A stretch of 64,000 bases of DNA from Ciceribacter sp. T2.26MG-112.2 (GCF_900492205.1 NZ_UEYQ01000007.1:1-64000); one strand, 5' to 3'. Positions 7,681 through 17,558 are shown, counted from the stretch's first letter. Made by a program: numbers and translations. The notes: a model not told the origin generated them from the sequence alone.

Positions 7681-8670
7681 ATGCGAATCGCGCTGGGCTC
7701 CCTTCCCTCCGAGCCCGGCGAGCGCCATGCCGCCCTTCGCGATTATTTCTGTGATATTGATGCACACGCTATCGATTGCGGCGACGGATGGGAGCTGAGC
7801 CTGGCCTGGCCGGCCGATCCGGAGCGTCATGTGGATCCCGCCCTCGCCGCCGGTCTTGCCTGGTGGGGCGGGGGTGTGCGGTATGAGACTATGTTCGCGG
7901 CACAACGCAGAAGTGGCAAGCTCTTGCGTTGCCTCTATGACAGTTGGACACTGGCGAGTTGGAGCGAATGGATGACGCGTCAGTCCGACCCCGAACGGCA
8001 GCCTGTCATCCTACATGTCGACGATCATCGCGACCTCGGATCACCGCGCCTGCGGGTCGAAACGGATGGCTGGTCCGATATGATCGGCGGCAACGCGGTT
8101 ACTCTGTCGGATCCCATTTCCGTGACGAACGCCGTCACCAGCGGCGCGATCGGCATGGGAAGTTTTATGACCCCTTTCCTGCATCGCTTTCCCGGATGCG
8201 AGGTTCGGCATCTCTGCCAGCCGCCGAAGGCTCAGTCCACCAAGGTCTTCCGAATTGAGCCGGGCTTGGTTTCCGACAACCTGCTTGACCCGCTCGCCTG
8301 CCGTCCGTCCGTGGTGCTCCGAGATTTGGAGCCGCACACTGGGCCGTCGACATATCTGTTGACCCCAGACATCGAAGACTGGCTCGCTGACACGCGGGAT
8401 CGGCGTTATCTTCTGCATATCGACTTGGACTATTTCAACAATCGTTATGATGGGGACAGCGATTGGTCGCTGCACGCGTCGCCGCTTGATCCACCACGAG
8501 ACGTCATCATGGCACGGATCGATGAGCTGACACGCGTGTTGAGCCCACCCGATATTGCAGCCCGCATCGATGACGTCGTGATCGCCTTTTCACCTGGCTT
8601 CTTCCCGGCCGAGTTCTGGCAGGAGGCTGATCGACGCCTTGTCGACGGGCTGGGATTGAGCGATGGCTAG
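7681..8670 (+). CDS. UPF0489 arginase-like protein, putative peptide arginase
   Basis: A 329-aa protein beginning 2 bp after the maturase stop, so translationally coupled. Two acidic/histidine motifs recall the manganese sites of the arginase fold: HVDDHRD (112-118) and HIDLDYFNN (from His246). UPF0489 members include OspR, a RiPP peptide arginase that turns Arg into ornithine. The precursor has three core arginines, which fits such a role. The assignment to UPF0489 is by motif and overall pattern only; another metallohydrolase activity is possible. No signal peptide is seen, so it would act in the cytoplasm on the modified precursor. Confidence 0.72.
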   Translation: MRIALGSLPSEPGERHAALRDYFCDIDAHAIDCGDGWELSLAWPADPERHVDPALAAGLAWWGGGVRYETMFAAQRRSGKLLRCLYDSWTLASWSEWMTRQSDPERQPVILHVDDHRDLGSPRLRVETDGWSDMIGGNAVTLSDPISVTNAVTSGAIGMGSFMTPFLHRFPGCEVRHLCQPPKAQSTKVFRIEPGLVSDNLLDPLACRPSVVLRDLEPHTGPSTYLLTPDIEDWLADTRDRRYLLHIDLDYFNNRYDGDSDWSLHASPLDPPRDVIMARIDELTRVLSPPDIAARIDDVVIAFSPGFFPAEFWQEADRRLVDGLGLSDG

Positions 8671-9151
8671 GACCATCGACCAGCGAGCAAAACTGGCCAA
8701 TCGGCGCGCGACACCGCGACCGTCACCACGGGTCGCGAGCCGGGAGCCGGTCGCTGCCAATCAAGTCGCCCTCGTGCGAACGCCTGGAACCAAAGGGCGA
8801 GGCGGTGGACGTGACGGCGAAGCCTGGCGCATCGAGGTCGATGGCAAACGTTGCGGGACCGTGTTCATCAATCTGATCGACACGCCGCAACTGGGGCTGC
8901 ATGCTTCACTGCAGATCTATCTCAATTTGGCCAGTCAGGGCCGACACATAGGACAGATTGCCTATGCCAAGGCGGTACGCGCCAGCCGCTACGACACAAT
9001 CTATGCTCATATGCAGAAAGCGAACATCGCCTCGGCCCGAGCCGCCGAACAAGCCGGTTTTGTCGATGCGACAGCACCGCAAGAGCGTCAGAAAGTGATG
9101 GTTTGGCACCGGAAATCCGACGGCCAAGGAGGTCTGGCGGAAGAAACCTGA
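8663..9151 (+). CDS. GNAT-like acetyltransferase
   Basis: A 162-aa protein overlapping the previous gene by 8 bp. About 50 basic, low-complexity residues precede a domain whose last part reads like a GNAT fold: GRHIGQIAYAKAVRASRYDT, then YAHMQKANIASARAAEQAGF, the typical 'N-x-x-S-x-x-x-x-E-x-x-G-F' ending. The acetyl-CoA loop is weakly preserved, so catalysis is uncertain. Position in the operon suggests a tailoring or self-protection step. Confidence 0.6.
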   Translation: MARTIDQRAKLANRRATPRPSPRVASREPVAANQVALVRTPGTKGRGGGRDGEAWRIEVDGKRCGTVFINLIDTPQLGLHASLQIYLNLASQGRHIGQIAYAKAVRASRYDTIYAHMQKANIASARAAEQAGFVDATAPQERQKVMVWHRKSDGQGGLAEET

Positions 9152-9172
9152 GTCTTGTGGGAGGACGCGCCG

Positions 9173-10288
9173 ATGCTAACTTCAGTTGTCATGCCCTGTC
9201 TCAACGAGCGAGGAACACTTGAGACCTCGCTGGACTCGCTCCGATTGGGGTCCGGAGGGCACGGCAGCGCGCATGCGATCTTCATCTTGGTCGACAATGG
9301 CTCGACCGATGGCACATTGGACATGATGCGTGCCATTAAGGAACGCGCGGCACCAGGTGAAATCATCGTCTGCGAAGAACCAGTCAAAGGCTATGTGCCG
9401 GCGAGATCCCGTGGGATAGCAGCTGCTGCGGACATCGCGCGCGAGCAGAACGTCGAGGCTGACAAGCTTTTGATCATCCAGGTTGACGCGGACACCCTTT
9501 ATGATCCGGGCTATGTTGCCGCCATGCAGGCCGTAGCCTCGACCCAATCGAAGAATGTGATGTTGGAAGGCACCACCCATCCACCGCATCAGTTTCTTAA
9601 AGGGCATCCGGGCTTTGTGAACCTCGCTAACGAAACGGACGCGGCATTGGAGGACTGGATAGCCGATGATAGCGCAGATGTCGTCATTGATGACAAGGTT
9701 TCCGGTTTCTTCTACTCCGCCTATTTGGACTGGGGTGGTCATCAACGGGACTATGACCGCAACGGTCACGAAATCTTTGCCGAAACATCGCGGCTTTTTC
9801 TTCGTGGCAAGCGTACCGGCGCGCAGCGTGTTCGAGTGGATACCGCATCGGCAGCACCGTCTCGACGAAAGATCCTGCGCAACCCCGTTAGACATTTCGC
9901 AACGGCCGGCTTCCCCCGCAACAATGCCTGGTGGCGTGAGTGGAACGGCCGCAATTCCGGGGTCCGGGATCTCGCGACATTCGAGGCATCGGACCCGCAA
10001 CTCGCCTTGAAAGCCGCGGTCCGCACGCGGCAGGCTCATATTGTCGGTCTGTTTTGGCTTCTGCCAATGCTTGTGCAGAAGATATGCGCTCCCGGCGGCG
10101 ATGATTTCAAAAGAGGTCCGGGTATCCTCGAGAGAGCTGGTCCAATGTCAAACGATACATTGAACAATCCCGGCGCACTCCTCGAACGGGTTCTGCGCAA
10201 AGTCGATGAATGGTCAGCCGATGTGTATTTTTCACCGGCCGAACTTGGACCCGACGTGAGGGATCGTCTCTATTTCACTCCGCCGTGA
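9173..10288 (+). CDS. Family 2 glycosyltransferase
   Basis: A 371-aa GT-A glycosyltransferase, 21 bp after the GNAT-like gene with GGGAGGACG as ribosome-binding site; the ATG at 9173 gives the usual SVVMPCLNERGTLE start. LVDNGSTDGT is the nucleotide-sugar loop and IIQVDADTLYDPGY holds the DxD metal motif. There are no clear membrane anchors, so it acts in the cytosol. As the last gene of the tight cluster it may glycosylate the peptide, but the acceptor is not known. Confidence 0.82.
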   Translation: MLTSVVMPCLNERGTLETSLDSLRLGSGGHGSAHAIFILVDNGSTDGTLDMMRAIKERAAPGEIIVCEEPVKGYVPARSRGIAAAADIAREQNVEADKLLIIQVDADTLYDPGYVAAMQAVASTQSKNVMLEGTTHPPHQFLKGHPGFVNLANETDAALEDWIADDSADVVIDDKVSGFFYSAYLDWGGHQRDYDRNGHEIFAETSRLFLRGKRTGAQRVRVDTASAAPSRRKILRNPVRHFATAGFPRNNAWWREWNGRNSGVRDLATFEASDPQLALKAAVRTRQAHIVGLFWLLPMLVQKICAPGGDDFKRGPGILERAGPMSNDTLNNPGALLERVLRKVDEWSADVYFSPAELGPDVRDRLYFTPP

Positions 10289-10466
10289 GAAAGGAACCGA
10301 AGCGTTGGCGGGGCAAGCGTCGCTGTCATGCCGCAACTGGCACTCACGAATTTATGTATAATCGGACGGCAATTTCGCTCGGGGGCTGGCATAGGAAGAC
10401 TTTATAAACTATTTGCGCTAAGATTCGGAAAGCGAACAAACAGGAAACACTAAGTCAGTCGACGAT

Positions 10467-11537
10467 ATGGCCCGTAGCGATCTTCTCATTTCCCTTGTAA
10501 GGGCCGGTGCAGCTGGCGATCGGGCGACGCTGAAGTCAGCAGCCGAGGCGCTGGTCGCGGAAGAACGCGCAAAAAACCATCACGGAGTTGCGGACCGGCT
10601 TGAGCGTGCGCTGGCCGCGGTAACCGTAACACCGCCGGCATTAACATCAAATTCTTCGCAAGCCGGCTCTGGCAAGGACACCATTCTCGAACTCGAGCCT
10701 CGCATCCAGCTGAGCGAGCTGATGCTGCCGCTGCCTGTTGAACAGGGCGGCAGGCAACTGATCGAGGAACATACGCGCGCCGATGTTCTGCGGGCTCATG
10801 GTTACGAGCCTCGTCACCGCGTGCTTCTGTCCGGACCGCCCGGCAACGGCAAGACCTCGTTTGCCGAAGCCGTGGCCGAATCGCTGGGTCTGCCATTTTT
10901 CGTGGTGAGGTATGACGCGCTAATCGGTAGCTATCTTGGCGAGACGAATGCGCGCCTGCGCAAGCTTTTCGACTACGTGCGCACACGGCCTAGCGTCCTC
11001 TTCTTCGATGAGTTCGATGCTATCGGCAAAGAACGAGGTGACACGCACGAGACCGGCGAAATCAAGCGTGTGGTTTCCTTTCTGCTCATGCAGCTCGACC
11101 AGCTTCCGAGTTATGTGGTTGTGATCGCCGCAACCAATCATGCCGAGTTGCTCGACCGAGCGGTCTGGCGCCGCTTCCAGATGCGGCTCGGTTTTCCAGC
11201 TCCTGACCGCCAGCGTATTGAAGGATTTCTCAATCGGGTCATTTCTCAATGGCCCGATCTTCCTAAAGCAACTTCGAAGACTATCAGTGGGAAACTGGGT
11301 ACCTTAAGTTTTGCGGAGGCTTTGGATTTCTGCCAAAACGTGAGAAGAAGACAGATACTGGGCTTGGGGGAGCTTTCTGTCGATGACGCTTTGCGTTCTG
11401 AGCTTGACCTCTGGGCCACACGCGTGGGACCGGAAATTCTGAATGGTGAGCGATCCGACCAGACCAATCCTGAGACTGCGTCCAAGCGCGGCGGTTCCAA
11501 GACAAATCGGCAAGCCGGCAAACATCCAGAGACCTGA
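10467..11537 (+). CDS. AAA+ ATPase paired with subtilase
   Basis: A 356-aa single-AAA+ protein. The N-terminal 100 residues are helical (LLISLVRAGAAGDRATLKS). The AAA core has Walker A GPPGNGKTS (123-131), Walker B VLFFDEFDAIG (Asp181-Glu182), sensor ATNH, and an arginine-bearing RAVWRRFQMRL. It resembles FtsH/Vps4-like ATPases without a membrane or protease part. The next gene, a subtilisin-like protease, overlaps it by 95 bp. Such pairs recur in bacterial accessory regions and are suspected of defence or regulated proteolysis. The ATPase may unfold or gate the protease. Confidence 0.85.
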   Translation: MARSDLLISLVRAGAAGDRATLKSAAEALVAEERAKNHHGVADRLERALAAVTVTPPALTSNSSQAGSGKDTILELEPRIQLSELMLPLPVEQGGRQLIEEHTRADVLRAHGYEPRHRVLLSGPPGNGKTSFAEAVAESLGLPFFVVRYDALIGSYLGETNARLRKLFDYVRTRPSVLFFDEFDAIGKERGDTHETGEIKRVVSFLLMQLDQLPSYVVVIAATNHAELLDRAVWRRFQMRLGFPAPDRQRIEGFLNRVISQWPDLPKATSKTISGKLGTLSFAEALDFCQNVRRRQILGLGELSVDDALRSELDLWATRVGPEILNGERSDQTNPETASKRGGSKTNRQAGKHPET

Positions 11538-13974
11538 GCCTTTCGCAAGGCAGCGACAGGATCAGCAGTTTACTCCAACGTTCCGGCGTCTGACCGAGGT
11601 CCTGCAACGGGATCCAACGGGGCTCTCCCTACGCGCCGATCCCACGGCGCTTGCTCCGGAAAGGCTTCTCGTCTTCGAAGTGAAAAGCGACATCGCGAAT
11701 TTCGCGCGTGCCATCAACAATATTCCCGGCCTGGAATTGATCGACGAGGAAGAGCTTCCAAGCGACGAGGACAAGTCGCCCTTCGCTTATCTTCTTGTTC
11801 CTGATCTCGCCGCCCTTCGCCAGATCGAATCGTTATGGCGCAGCTGGGTTGCGGGACGAACGCTTCCAACCGGCTATACACCGTGGCGCGACGTTTTTGC
11901 CTGCCTTCGCGACCTGCGTGTTTGGGGACCGGCCGATCGAGTTCAGCCCTTGGATGCCGGTATCCTGGAGGATGAAATCGACGGGCGGGACGACGACGAG
12001 CTGATTCCCCTCGAGATCGAGCTCATCTTCCGCTCCTCGACGAACGCCGGTGTCGTGAGCGAAGCCGCTGTCTCGAACGCTGTCGCCCAGGTGGGCGGAC
12101 GTGTCATCCATCGTGCCCGTATCGACGACATTGCCTACCACGCCATTCTCGCCGAAATACCGGTTGCTTCGATCCGGAGCGTCATCACTCGGCAGCCTGG
12201 CAGCCTGGCCGGTGTCGAACCGATCATGCATATCAGACCGCAGAGCCTCGTTACCGGCATCGAAGCCAATGACAGCCTACCGGCGTCCGCGCCAGCGGCG
12301 GAGGTGCAGGTGAGCCCTGCATCGATTCTTGCACTCCTGGACGGAGTGCCGGTCGCGGGCCATCCCCTTCTGAGGCGGCACCTCAATGTCGAGGACCATT
12401 TTGGTCTTGAACCAGACGCTCTGGTTGCGCAGCGCGTGCATGGGTCGGCCATGGCCTCCCTTATCATCCACGGCGATCGCAACCGGCCGGAACTGCCGCT
12501 GCCTCGCCAGATCCATTGCATCCCGGTCATGGGCAGCAATGACCGATTTCCCTCCGACCGCTTGATTGTCGACCTTATCTATCAGGCAGTGCTACAGATG
12601 CGTGGCGGCGCGCAGCCATCGGCTCCTTGGGTTATCATCGTCAACATCTCGCTTGGAAATGTCAGACGGCCGTTTCATGGTCAGCTGTCACCATGGGCGC
12701 GGCTTCTCGACCGACTGGCGTACCGGTTCGGAATACTTTTCTTGGTTAGCGCTGGAAATGTTACCTCCAGCTTTCCAATTCCGACATTCGATACGCGCGC
12801 CGCGTTCGAGGACGCTGGTCACGGCACTCGTGCCGAAGGTGTCGTTAGTGCGATAGCGGCCATCATTGCCGATCGGCGACTTCTCTCCCCGTCTGAGACT
12901 GTGAATGGTCTGACGGTCGGAGGCCGGAACCTCGATTGGGTTTCGCAGGCGGACAGGGCGTCGGCCCGCACCAACGTGAACCCATTCACCGAACTCGATA
13001 CGGCCAATCCTTCAAGCGCGCTGGGTCCGGGCTTTGCAGATTCCGTCAAACCGGACATCCTCATGCCTGCTGCCCGCGAGCATCTTCGCGTTATTGGGAG
13101 CGGAGGGGGCATTATCGTCAGCCCAGCGGGCGCAGCCCGCGGCGCTGGGTTGAAGGTCGCAGCACCACCTCGGCCGGGGATAGAGGGCGGCGAAGCTTTC
13201 ACCAACGGAACAAGTGCTGCCACTGCGCTTGCTTCGCGTACGGCGCACCGGATTCACGATGCATTGGAAACCGCCTATGGGCAGGAGTTTCTCCAATTGC
13301 CTGGGACAGCGCGTGCGGTACTGATCAAGGCTCTCTTGGTTCATCCGGCGCGGTGGCCCGAACACGCGGCGGCTATGGTCAAGAGGCTGATTGGACCATT
13401 TGGGCAAGGCCAGGCTTCTCGTCAGAAAGACAATATCCGCAGATTTTTCGGATACGGCGTGTATGACGCGGACGACGCAATAGCCTGCGCGTCTGACCGC
13501 GCGACATTCTGGTGCGTCGGTGAGCTTGGTCGGGAGCGCAGCGTAGACGTGGTGGTTCCCATTCCCGCAGTCTTGGGCGGCCAGGCACGTCCCCATTCAT
13601 TTTGCGCGACTCTCGCCTGGTTCACGCCCGTCCTTCCAGGGCGCAAATCCTATCGAGGCGTGAAAATGAAAATATTGGCACCAGACGATCTCGACGAGCT
13701 GGCAGTGAAGGGCCACGGTAGCCAACCCGACCTGAACCAGACCAATCGCGGTACCGTCTTCACCCGCCGATGGAGCGGCGATCGGGCGGCGGTGGTCGCT
13801 GACGGCATGACGATCACTCTCAAGGTCCAGCGAGAGCCCGACCCGGGCAATCCTGTGGACGAGACGGTCCCCTTCGGACTGGCGGTTTCACTCGAAATGC
13901 CGGGCGAGCTTCGGCTATATGACCAAGTGAGAGCGCGTCTACAGCCGCGACCGCCACAGCGAGCAACTCCATGA
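11443..13974 (+). CDS. Subtilisin-like S8 serine protease (843 aa)
   Basis: A large cytoplasmic-type subtilase without a signal peptide. The catalytic triad is visible: Asp300 (LALLDGVPV), His333 (RVHGSAMASLI) and Ser591 (NGTSAATALAS). About 290 N-terminal residues precede the protease domain and about 240 follow, larger than secreted subtilases. The ATG at 11443 lies inside the AAA+ gene, so the two are co-translated. The proposed role is proteolysis controlled by the ATPase, possibly in defence, or leader removal for the peptide made by the upstream cluster; the sequence cannot decide. Confidence 0.85.
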   Translation: MVSDPTRPILRLRPSAAVPRQIGKPANIQRPEPFARQRQDQQFTPTFRRLTEVLQRDPTGLSLRADPTALAPERLLVFEVKSDIANFARAINNIPGLELIDEEELPSDEDKSPFAYLLVPDLAALRQIESLWRSWVAGRTLPTGYTPWRDVFACLRDLRVWGPADRVQPLDAGILEDEIDGRDDDELIPLEIELIFRSSTNAGVVSEAAVSNAVAQVGGRVIHRARIDDIAYHAILAEIPVASIRSVITRQPGSLAGVEPIMHIRPQSLVTGIEANDSLPASAPAAEVQVSPASILALLDGVPVAGHPLLRRHLNVEDHFGLEPDALVAQRVHGSAMASLIIHGDRNRPELPLPRQIHCIPVMGSNDRFPSDRLIVDLIYQAVLQMRGGAQPSAPWVIIVNISLGNVRRPFHGQLSPWARLLDRLAYRFGILFLVSAGNVTSSFPIPTFDTRAAFEDAGHGTRAEGVVSAIAAIIADRRLLSPSETVNGLTVGGRNLDWVSQADRASARTNVNPFTELDTANPSSALGPGFADSVKPDILMPAAREHLRVIGSGGGIIVSPAGAARGAGLKVAAPPRPGIEGGEAFTNGTSAATALASRTAHRIHDALETAYGQEFLQLPGTARAVLIKALLVHPARWPEHAAAMVKRLIGPFGQGQASRQKDNIRRFFGYGVYDADDAIACASDRATFWCVGELGRERSVDVVVPIPAVLGGQARPHSFCATLAWFTPVLPGRKSYRGVKMKILAPDDLDELAVKGHGSQPDLNQTNRGTVFTRRWSGDRAAVVADGMTITLKVQREPDPGNPVDETVPFGLAVSLEMPGELRLYDQVRARLQPRPPQRATP

Positions 13975-14052
13975 GGCAGCTCCATAATGGTGCCTGCTTT
14001 GTCGAATCTCGAGATACTGCCTACACGTTTCTGCACAACGCTGTTTTGAGTC

Positions 14053-14834
14053 CTAGGTCCTGTTGACAAAGTATGGCAGCCATATCCTGGCTGCGGCCAG
14101 GGCGAGGAATGCCGAGAAGGATTTTCGTGTCTTGTCGTATCGGGTGGCGACACGTCGGAACTGTTTGAGGCGGTTGAACATCCGCTCGATGCGGTTCCTG
14201 TCCTTGTAAGCCCGGAAGTCGCAGGCAGGCGGGTTCTTTCGGTTTGCTTTCGGCGGAATGACTGGTCTGATCCCGTGGATCAGGAGTTCCTCGCGCAGGA
14301 AGTCGCCGTCATAGCCTTTATCGGCAAGGAACAGCCTCGGCTTACTGACCGGTATCGCCAGCAGGTCCGGAACTGCGTTGTAGTCCGAAGCCTCCCCGCC
14401 CGTCAGGACGAAGCCAAGAGGGCGGCCCTGACCGTCTGCTCGGGCGTGGATTTTCGTCGTAAAGCCGCCGCGTGATCGACCAAAAGCCTCCTGATAAGTC
14501 CCCCTTTAGCGCCCGCAGCCTGAGAGTGGCCGCGAACCGTGGTGCTATCGATCATGTGCTGCCAGTCATCCGTCAGCCCCAGTTCAACGAGGGTCTCAAG
14601 CAGAGCGTCCCAAACGCCCTGTTCGGCCCAACGGCGGAAGCGCACATAGACGGAATTCCACTTTCCGTAGCGCTCATGCATGTCGCGCCAGGGGCATCCG
14701 ACCCGAAGAACATGAAACATGCCGTTCAGGTATCGTCGATTATCGTGCGAGGGCCGGGACTTCCTGCCACGTTCGCTGGGCAACAACCCCTCGATGATCT
14801 GCCATTCCATATCCGTCAGGTCGCCGCGAGCCAA
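14053..14834 (-). CDS. IS5-family transposase, expressed by -1 frameshift
   Basis: Two overlapping frames together make a DDE transposase. Frame A starts at TTG 14834 (MARGDLTDMEWQIIEGLLP) and carries the first Asp (HMIDSTTVRGHSQAAGAKGG). Near 14501-14508 (minus-strand AAAGGGGG) ribosomes must slip -1 into frame B, which reads TYQEAFGRSRGGFTTKIH, then LADKGYDGDFLRE (second Asp) and RNRIERMFNRLKQFRR (Glu). Unslipped frame A runs on to 14403. The frame B stop (TAG, 14055-14053) is completed by the target-site TA. Confidence 0.88.
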
Positions 14835-14904
14835 AACCGCCTCCCAAAAGGCAGTCTTGAATCATGCTTCCGCTGATTTGGGAATCCACTTTGTCAACAG
14901 GACC
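14056..14904. mobile_element. IS5-family element (IS427-like group), 849 bp
   Basis: Perfect 17-bp terminal inverted repeats, GGTCCTGTTGACAAAGT at 14056-14072 and its reverse complement at 14888-14904, with a TA duplication on each side (14054-14055 and 14905-14906). TA duplications, the size and the two-frame transposase fit the IS427/IS1031 type. It looks complete. Confidence 0.92.
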
Positions 14905-15149
14905 TAGTGCGCAGGCTGCCGGGCATGACCCGTCTCAATAATCAAATGTCTGCGAGGATGCCTCAGCCTTAATCAACGAGAGGGCCACATTGTTTGAGGT
15001 ATCCGAAAAGCGTCTTACGTAAGTACCGTAGCTTATATGTTGATTTGCGCTGAGAACTGACCCGGGATTGCGGGAAATTATCACTGAGATTTGACCCATG
15101 TTTCAATCACCCCTTGCGTGTTTTCAGCGGGGGCTCTGGAGTGATCGAC

Positions 15150-16676
15150 ATGGCGTTACTGAGCGTAATCCGACGCTGGCATTTTCGAGAGCACATATCG
15201 ATCCGGGAGATTTGCCGCAGGACCGGCCTATCCCGGAATACCATCCGCAAATACCTGCGCCTGAACGGTGTGGAACCGAAGTTCAAAGTCCCCGAACGAC
15301 CGAGCAAACTTGATCCGTTTGCGGATCGGCTGTCGGCCTGGCTGAAGACGGAGTCCAAGAAGGGACGCAAGCAAAAGCGCACCCTGAAGCAACTCCATGC
15401 CGACCTGGTGAGCCTCGGCTACAACGGTTCCTATTGCCGTGTTGCAGCCTTTTCCCGGGAATGGAAGGCGGACCGGCAGAGGGAGTTCCAGACGGCAGGG
15501 CACGGAACGTTCGTGCCTCTGGCATTCGAGCCGGGCGAGGCCTTCCAGTTCGACTGGTCGGAGGACTGGGCGATCATCGGCCATGAGCGGACGAAGCTGC
15601 AGGTGGCGCATACGAAGCTGAGCTATAGCCGCGCCTTCATCGTTCGGGCCTATCTCCTCCAGACGCACGAGATGCTATTCGATGCCCACAATCACGCATT
15701 CCGTGTCTTCGGTGGCATCCCTGGCCGCGGCATCTACGACAACATGCGCACAGCGATCGACAAGGTCGGTCGTGGCAAAGACCGTGACGTCAACGTCCGT
15801 TTCCTGGCGATGGCCAGCCATTATGTGTTCGAGCCCGAGTTCTGCAATCCGGCGTCCGGCTGGGAGAAGGGACAGGTCGAGAAGAACGTTCAGGATGCAC
15901 GTCATCGGTTCTTCCAACCCATACCCCGCTTTCCGTCGCTGGAAGCACTGAACGATTGGCTTGAGCTTCGTTGCAAGGAGTTCTGGGCAAAGACCCCACA
16001 CGGTCAGATGCGCGGCACCATCGCCGATATCTGGGCTGAGGAAGCTCGGGCATTGATGCCTGTCTCCCGTCCGTTCGACGGCTTCGTTGAGTATACGAAG
16101 CGGGTCACACCGACCTGTCTCGTGCATCTGGAACGCAATCGCTACAGCGTCCCGGCGTCCTTCGCCAATAGGCCAGTGAGCCTGCGGGTCTATCCGGATC
16201 GCGTCGTCGTCGCAGCGGAAGGCCAGATCGTCTGTGAGCATCGCCGCGTTATCGATCGCTCCCACGACCGGCCGGGACAGACGATCTACGACTGGCGGCA
16301 TTATCTGGCGGTCGTGCAGCGCAAACCCGGTGCTCTGCGCAATGGCGCACCATTTGCCGAGCTACCCAACGCATTCCGGACCTTGCAGCAATACCTGCTC
16401 AAGAAGCCGGGTGGCGACCGCGAGATGGTCGATATCCTGGCGCTCGTTCTTCAACACGACGAACAGGCCGTGCTGTCGGCCGTGGACATGGCACTGAAGT
16501 CCGGCGTTCCGACCAAGACGCATGTGCTGAACCTGCTGCATCGCCTCGTGGACGGCAAATCCTTCACGCCGCCCACCATTGATGCACCACAAGCCCTGAC
16601 GCTCACCAATGAGCCCAAGGCCAATGTCGAACGTTACGATGCCCTGAGAAAGACGGAGGCTCGCCATGCGTCATAA
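15150..16676 (+). CDS. istA: IS21 transposase IstA
   Basis: A 508-aa transposase from ATG 15150 (GTG 15141 is an alternative). An N-terminal HTH ([21 protein letters not shown]) is followed by the retroviral-integrase core: [16 protein letters not shown] with the first Asp, [12 protein letters not shown] with the second, and [15 protein letters not shown] with the Glu. A basic C-terminal part follows. The length is normal and it overlaps istB by 11 bp. It catalyses strand transfer together with IstB. Confidence 0.95.
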   Translation: MALLSVIRRWHFREHISIREICRRTGLSRNTIRKYLRLNGVEPKFKVPERPSKLDPFADRLSAWLKTESKKGRKQKRTLKQLHADLVSLGYNGSYCRVAAFSREWKADRQREFQTAGHGTFVPLAFEPGEAFQFDWSEDWAIIGHERTKLQVAHTKLSYSRAFIVRAYLLQTHEMLFDAHNHAFRVFGGIPGRGIYDNMRTAIDKVGRGKDRDVNVRFLAMASHYVFEPEFCNPASGWEKGQVEKNVQDARHRFFQPIPRFPSLEALNDWLELRCKEFWAKTPHGQMRGTIADIWAEEARALMPVSRPFDGFVEYTKRVTPTCLVHLERNRYSVPASFANRPVSLRVYPDRVVVAAEGQIVCEHRRVIDRSHDRPGQTIYDWRHYLAVVQRKPGALRNGAPFAELPNAFRTLQQYLLKKPGGDREMVDILALVLQHDEQAVLSAVDMALKSGVPTKTHVLNLLHRLVDGKSFTPPTIDAPQALTLTNEPKANVERYDALRKTEARHAS

Positions 16677-17478
16677 TCCAGCAAGCGGCGCTATCGTCAT
16701 CATGCTGCGGCAGTTGAAGATGCACGGCATGGCCCAGGCGGTCGGTGAGCTCACCGAACAAGGATCGCCGGCGTTCGAAGCGGCAATCCCTGTACTGTCG
16801 CAACTCCTCAAGGCCGAGACCGCCGAGAGGGAAGTCCGTTCGACTGCCTATCAGCTCAAGACCGCACGCTTTCCAGCCTACCGTGATCTGAACGGCTTCG
16901 ACTTCGCCAGCAGTGAGGTCAACGAGGCGCTTGTGCGGCAGCTCCATCGCTGCGAGTTCCTCGACACCGCCAACAATATCGTCCTGGTCGGCGGTCCCGG
17001 CACGGGCAAGACGCACATTGCCACCGCGATCGGCGTCCAGGCCATCGAGCATCACCACAAGCGAGTTCGGTTCTTCTCAACCGTCGAACTGGTCAACGCG
17101 CTGGAGCAGGAGAAGGCCCAAGGTCGCCCGGGTCAGATCGCCAATCGCCTGGCGCATTCCGATCTCGTCATCCTGGACGAACTGGGCTATCTGCCGTTCA
17201 GTGCCTCAGGCGGTGCACTGCTCTTCCATCTGCTGAGCAAGCTCTACGAGCACACCAGCGTCATCATCACCACCAACTTGAGCTTCAGCGAATGGGCCAG
17301 CGTCTTCGGCGATGCCAAGATGACCACCGCGCTGCTCGACCGGCTTACCCACCACTGCCACATCCTGGAAACCGGAAACGACAGCTTCCGCTTCAAGAAC
17401 AGCTCAGCGCATGAGCCCAAAACGACAAAGGAGAAACGCAGGAACTTGACCACCACGGCCGACACGAACGATATCTAA
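16666..17478 (+). CDS. istB: IS21 helper ATPase IstB
   Basis: A 270-aa DnaC-like AAA+ ATPase. Walker A is [17 protein letters not shown], Walker B is [13 protein letters not shown], and sensor 1 is [13 protein letters not shown]. The C-terminus ([20 protein letters not shown]) is typical of IstB. It selects target DNA and activates IstA. The start overlaps the istA end, as usual. Confidence 0.95.
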   Translation: MRHNPASGAIVIMLRQLKMHGMAQAVGELTEQGSPAFEAAIPVLSQLLKAETAEREVRSTAYQLKTARFPAYRDLNGFDFASSEVNEALVRQLHRCEFLDTANNIVLVGGPGTGKTHIATAIGVQAIEHHHKRVRFFSTVELVNALEQEKAQGRPGQIANRLAHSDLVILDELGYLPFSASGGALLFHLLSKLYEHTSVIITTNLSFSEWASVFGDAKMTTALLDRLTHHCHILETGNDSFRFKNSSAHEPKTTKEKRRNLTTTADTNDI

Positions 17479-17558
17479 AGGCGGGTCAACTCTCGGCGCA
17501 AATCCCGGGTCAGTTCTCAGCGCAAATCAACACGCGCTATCCTTCAGAAGATGTATGT

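Larger units (their letters stand above)
15038..17532. mobile_element. IS21-family element, about 2.5 kb
   Basis: A perfect 32-bp inverted repeat closes the element: 15038-15069 starts TGTTGATTTGCGCTGAGAAC and 17501-17532 is its exact reverse complement. Subterminal related copies (near 15083-15096 and 17481-17498) are the multiple transposase-binding repeats normal for IS21. Both istA and istB are intact. Flanking bases (GCTTATA left, CGCGCTAT right) do not match, so no target duplication remains. Confidence 0.93.
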
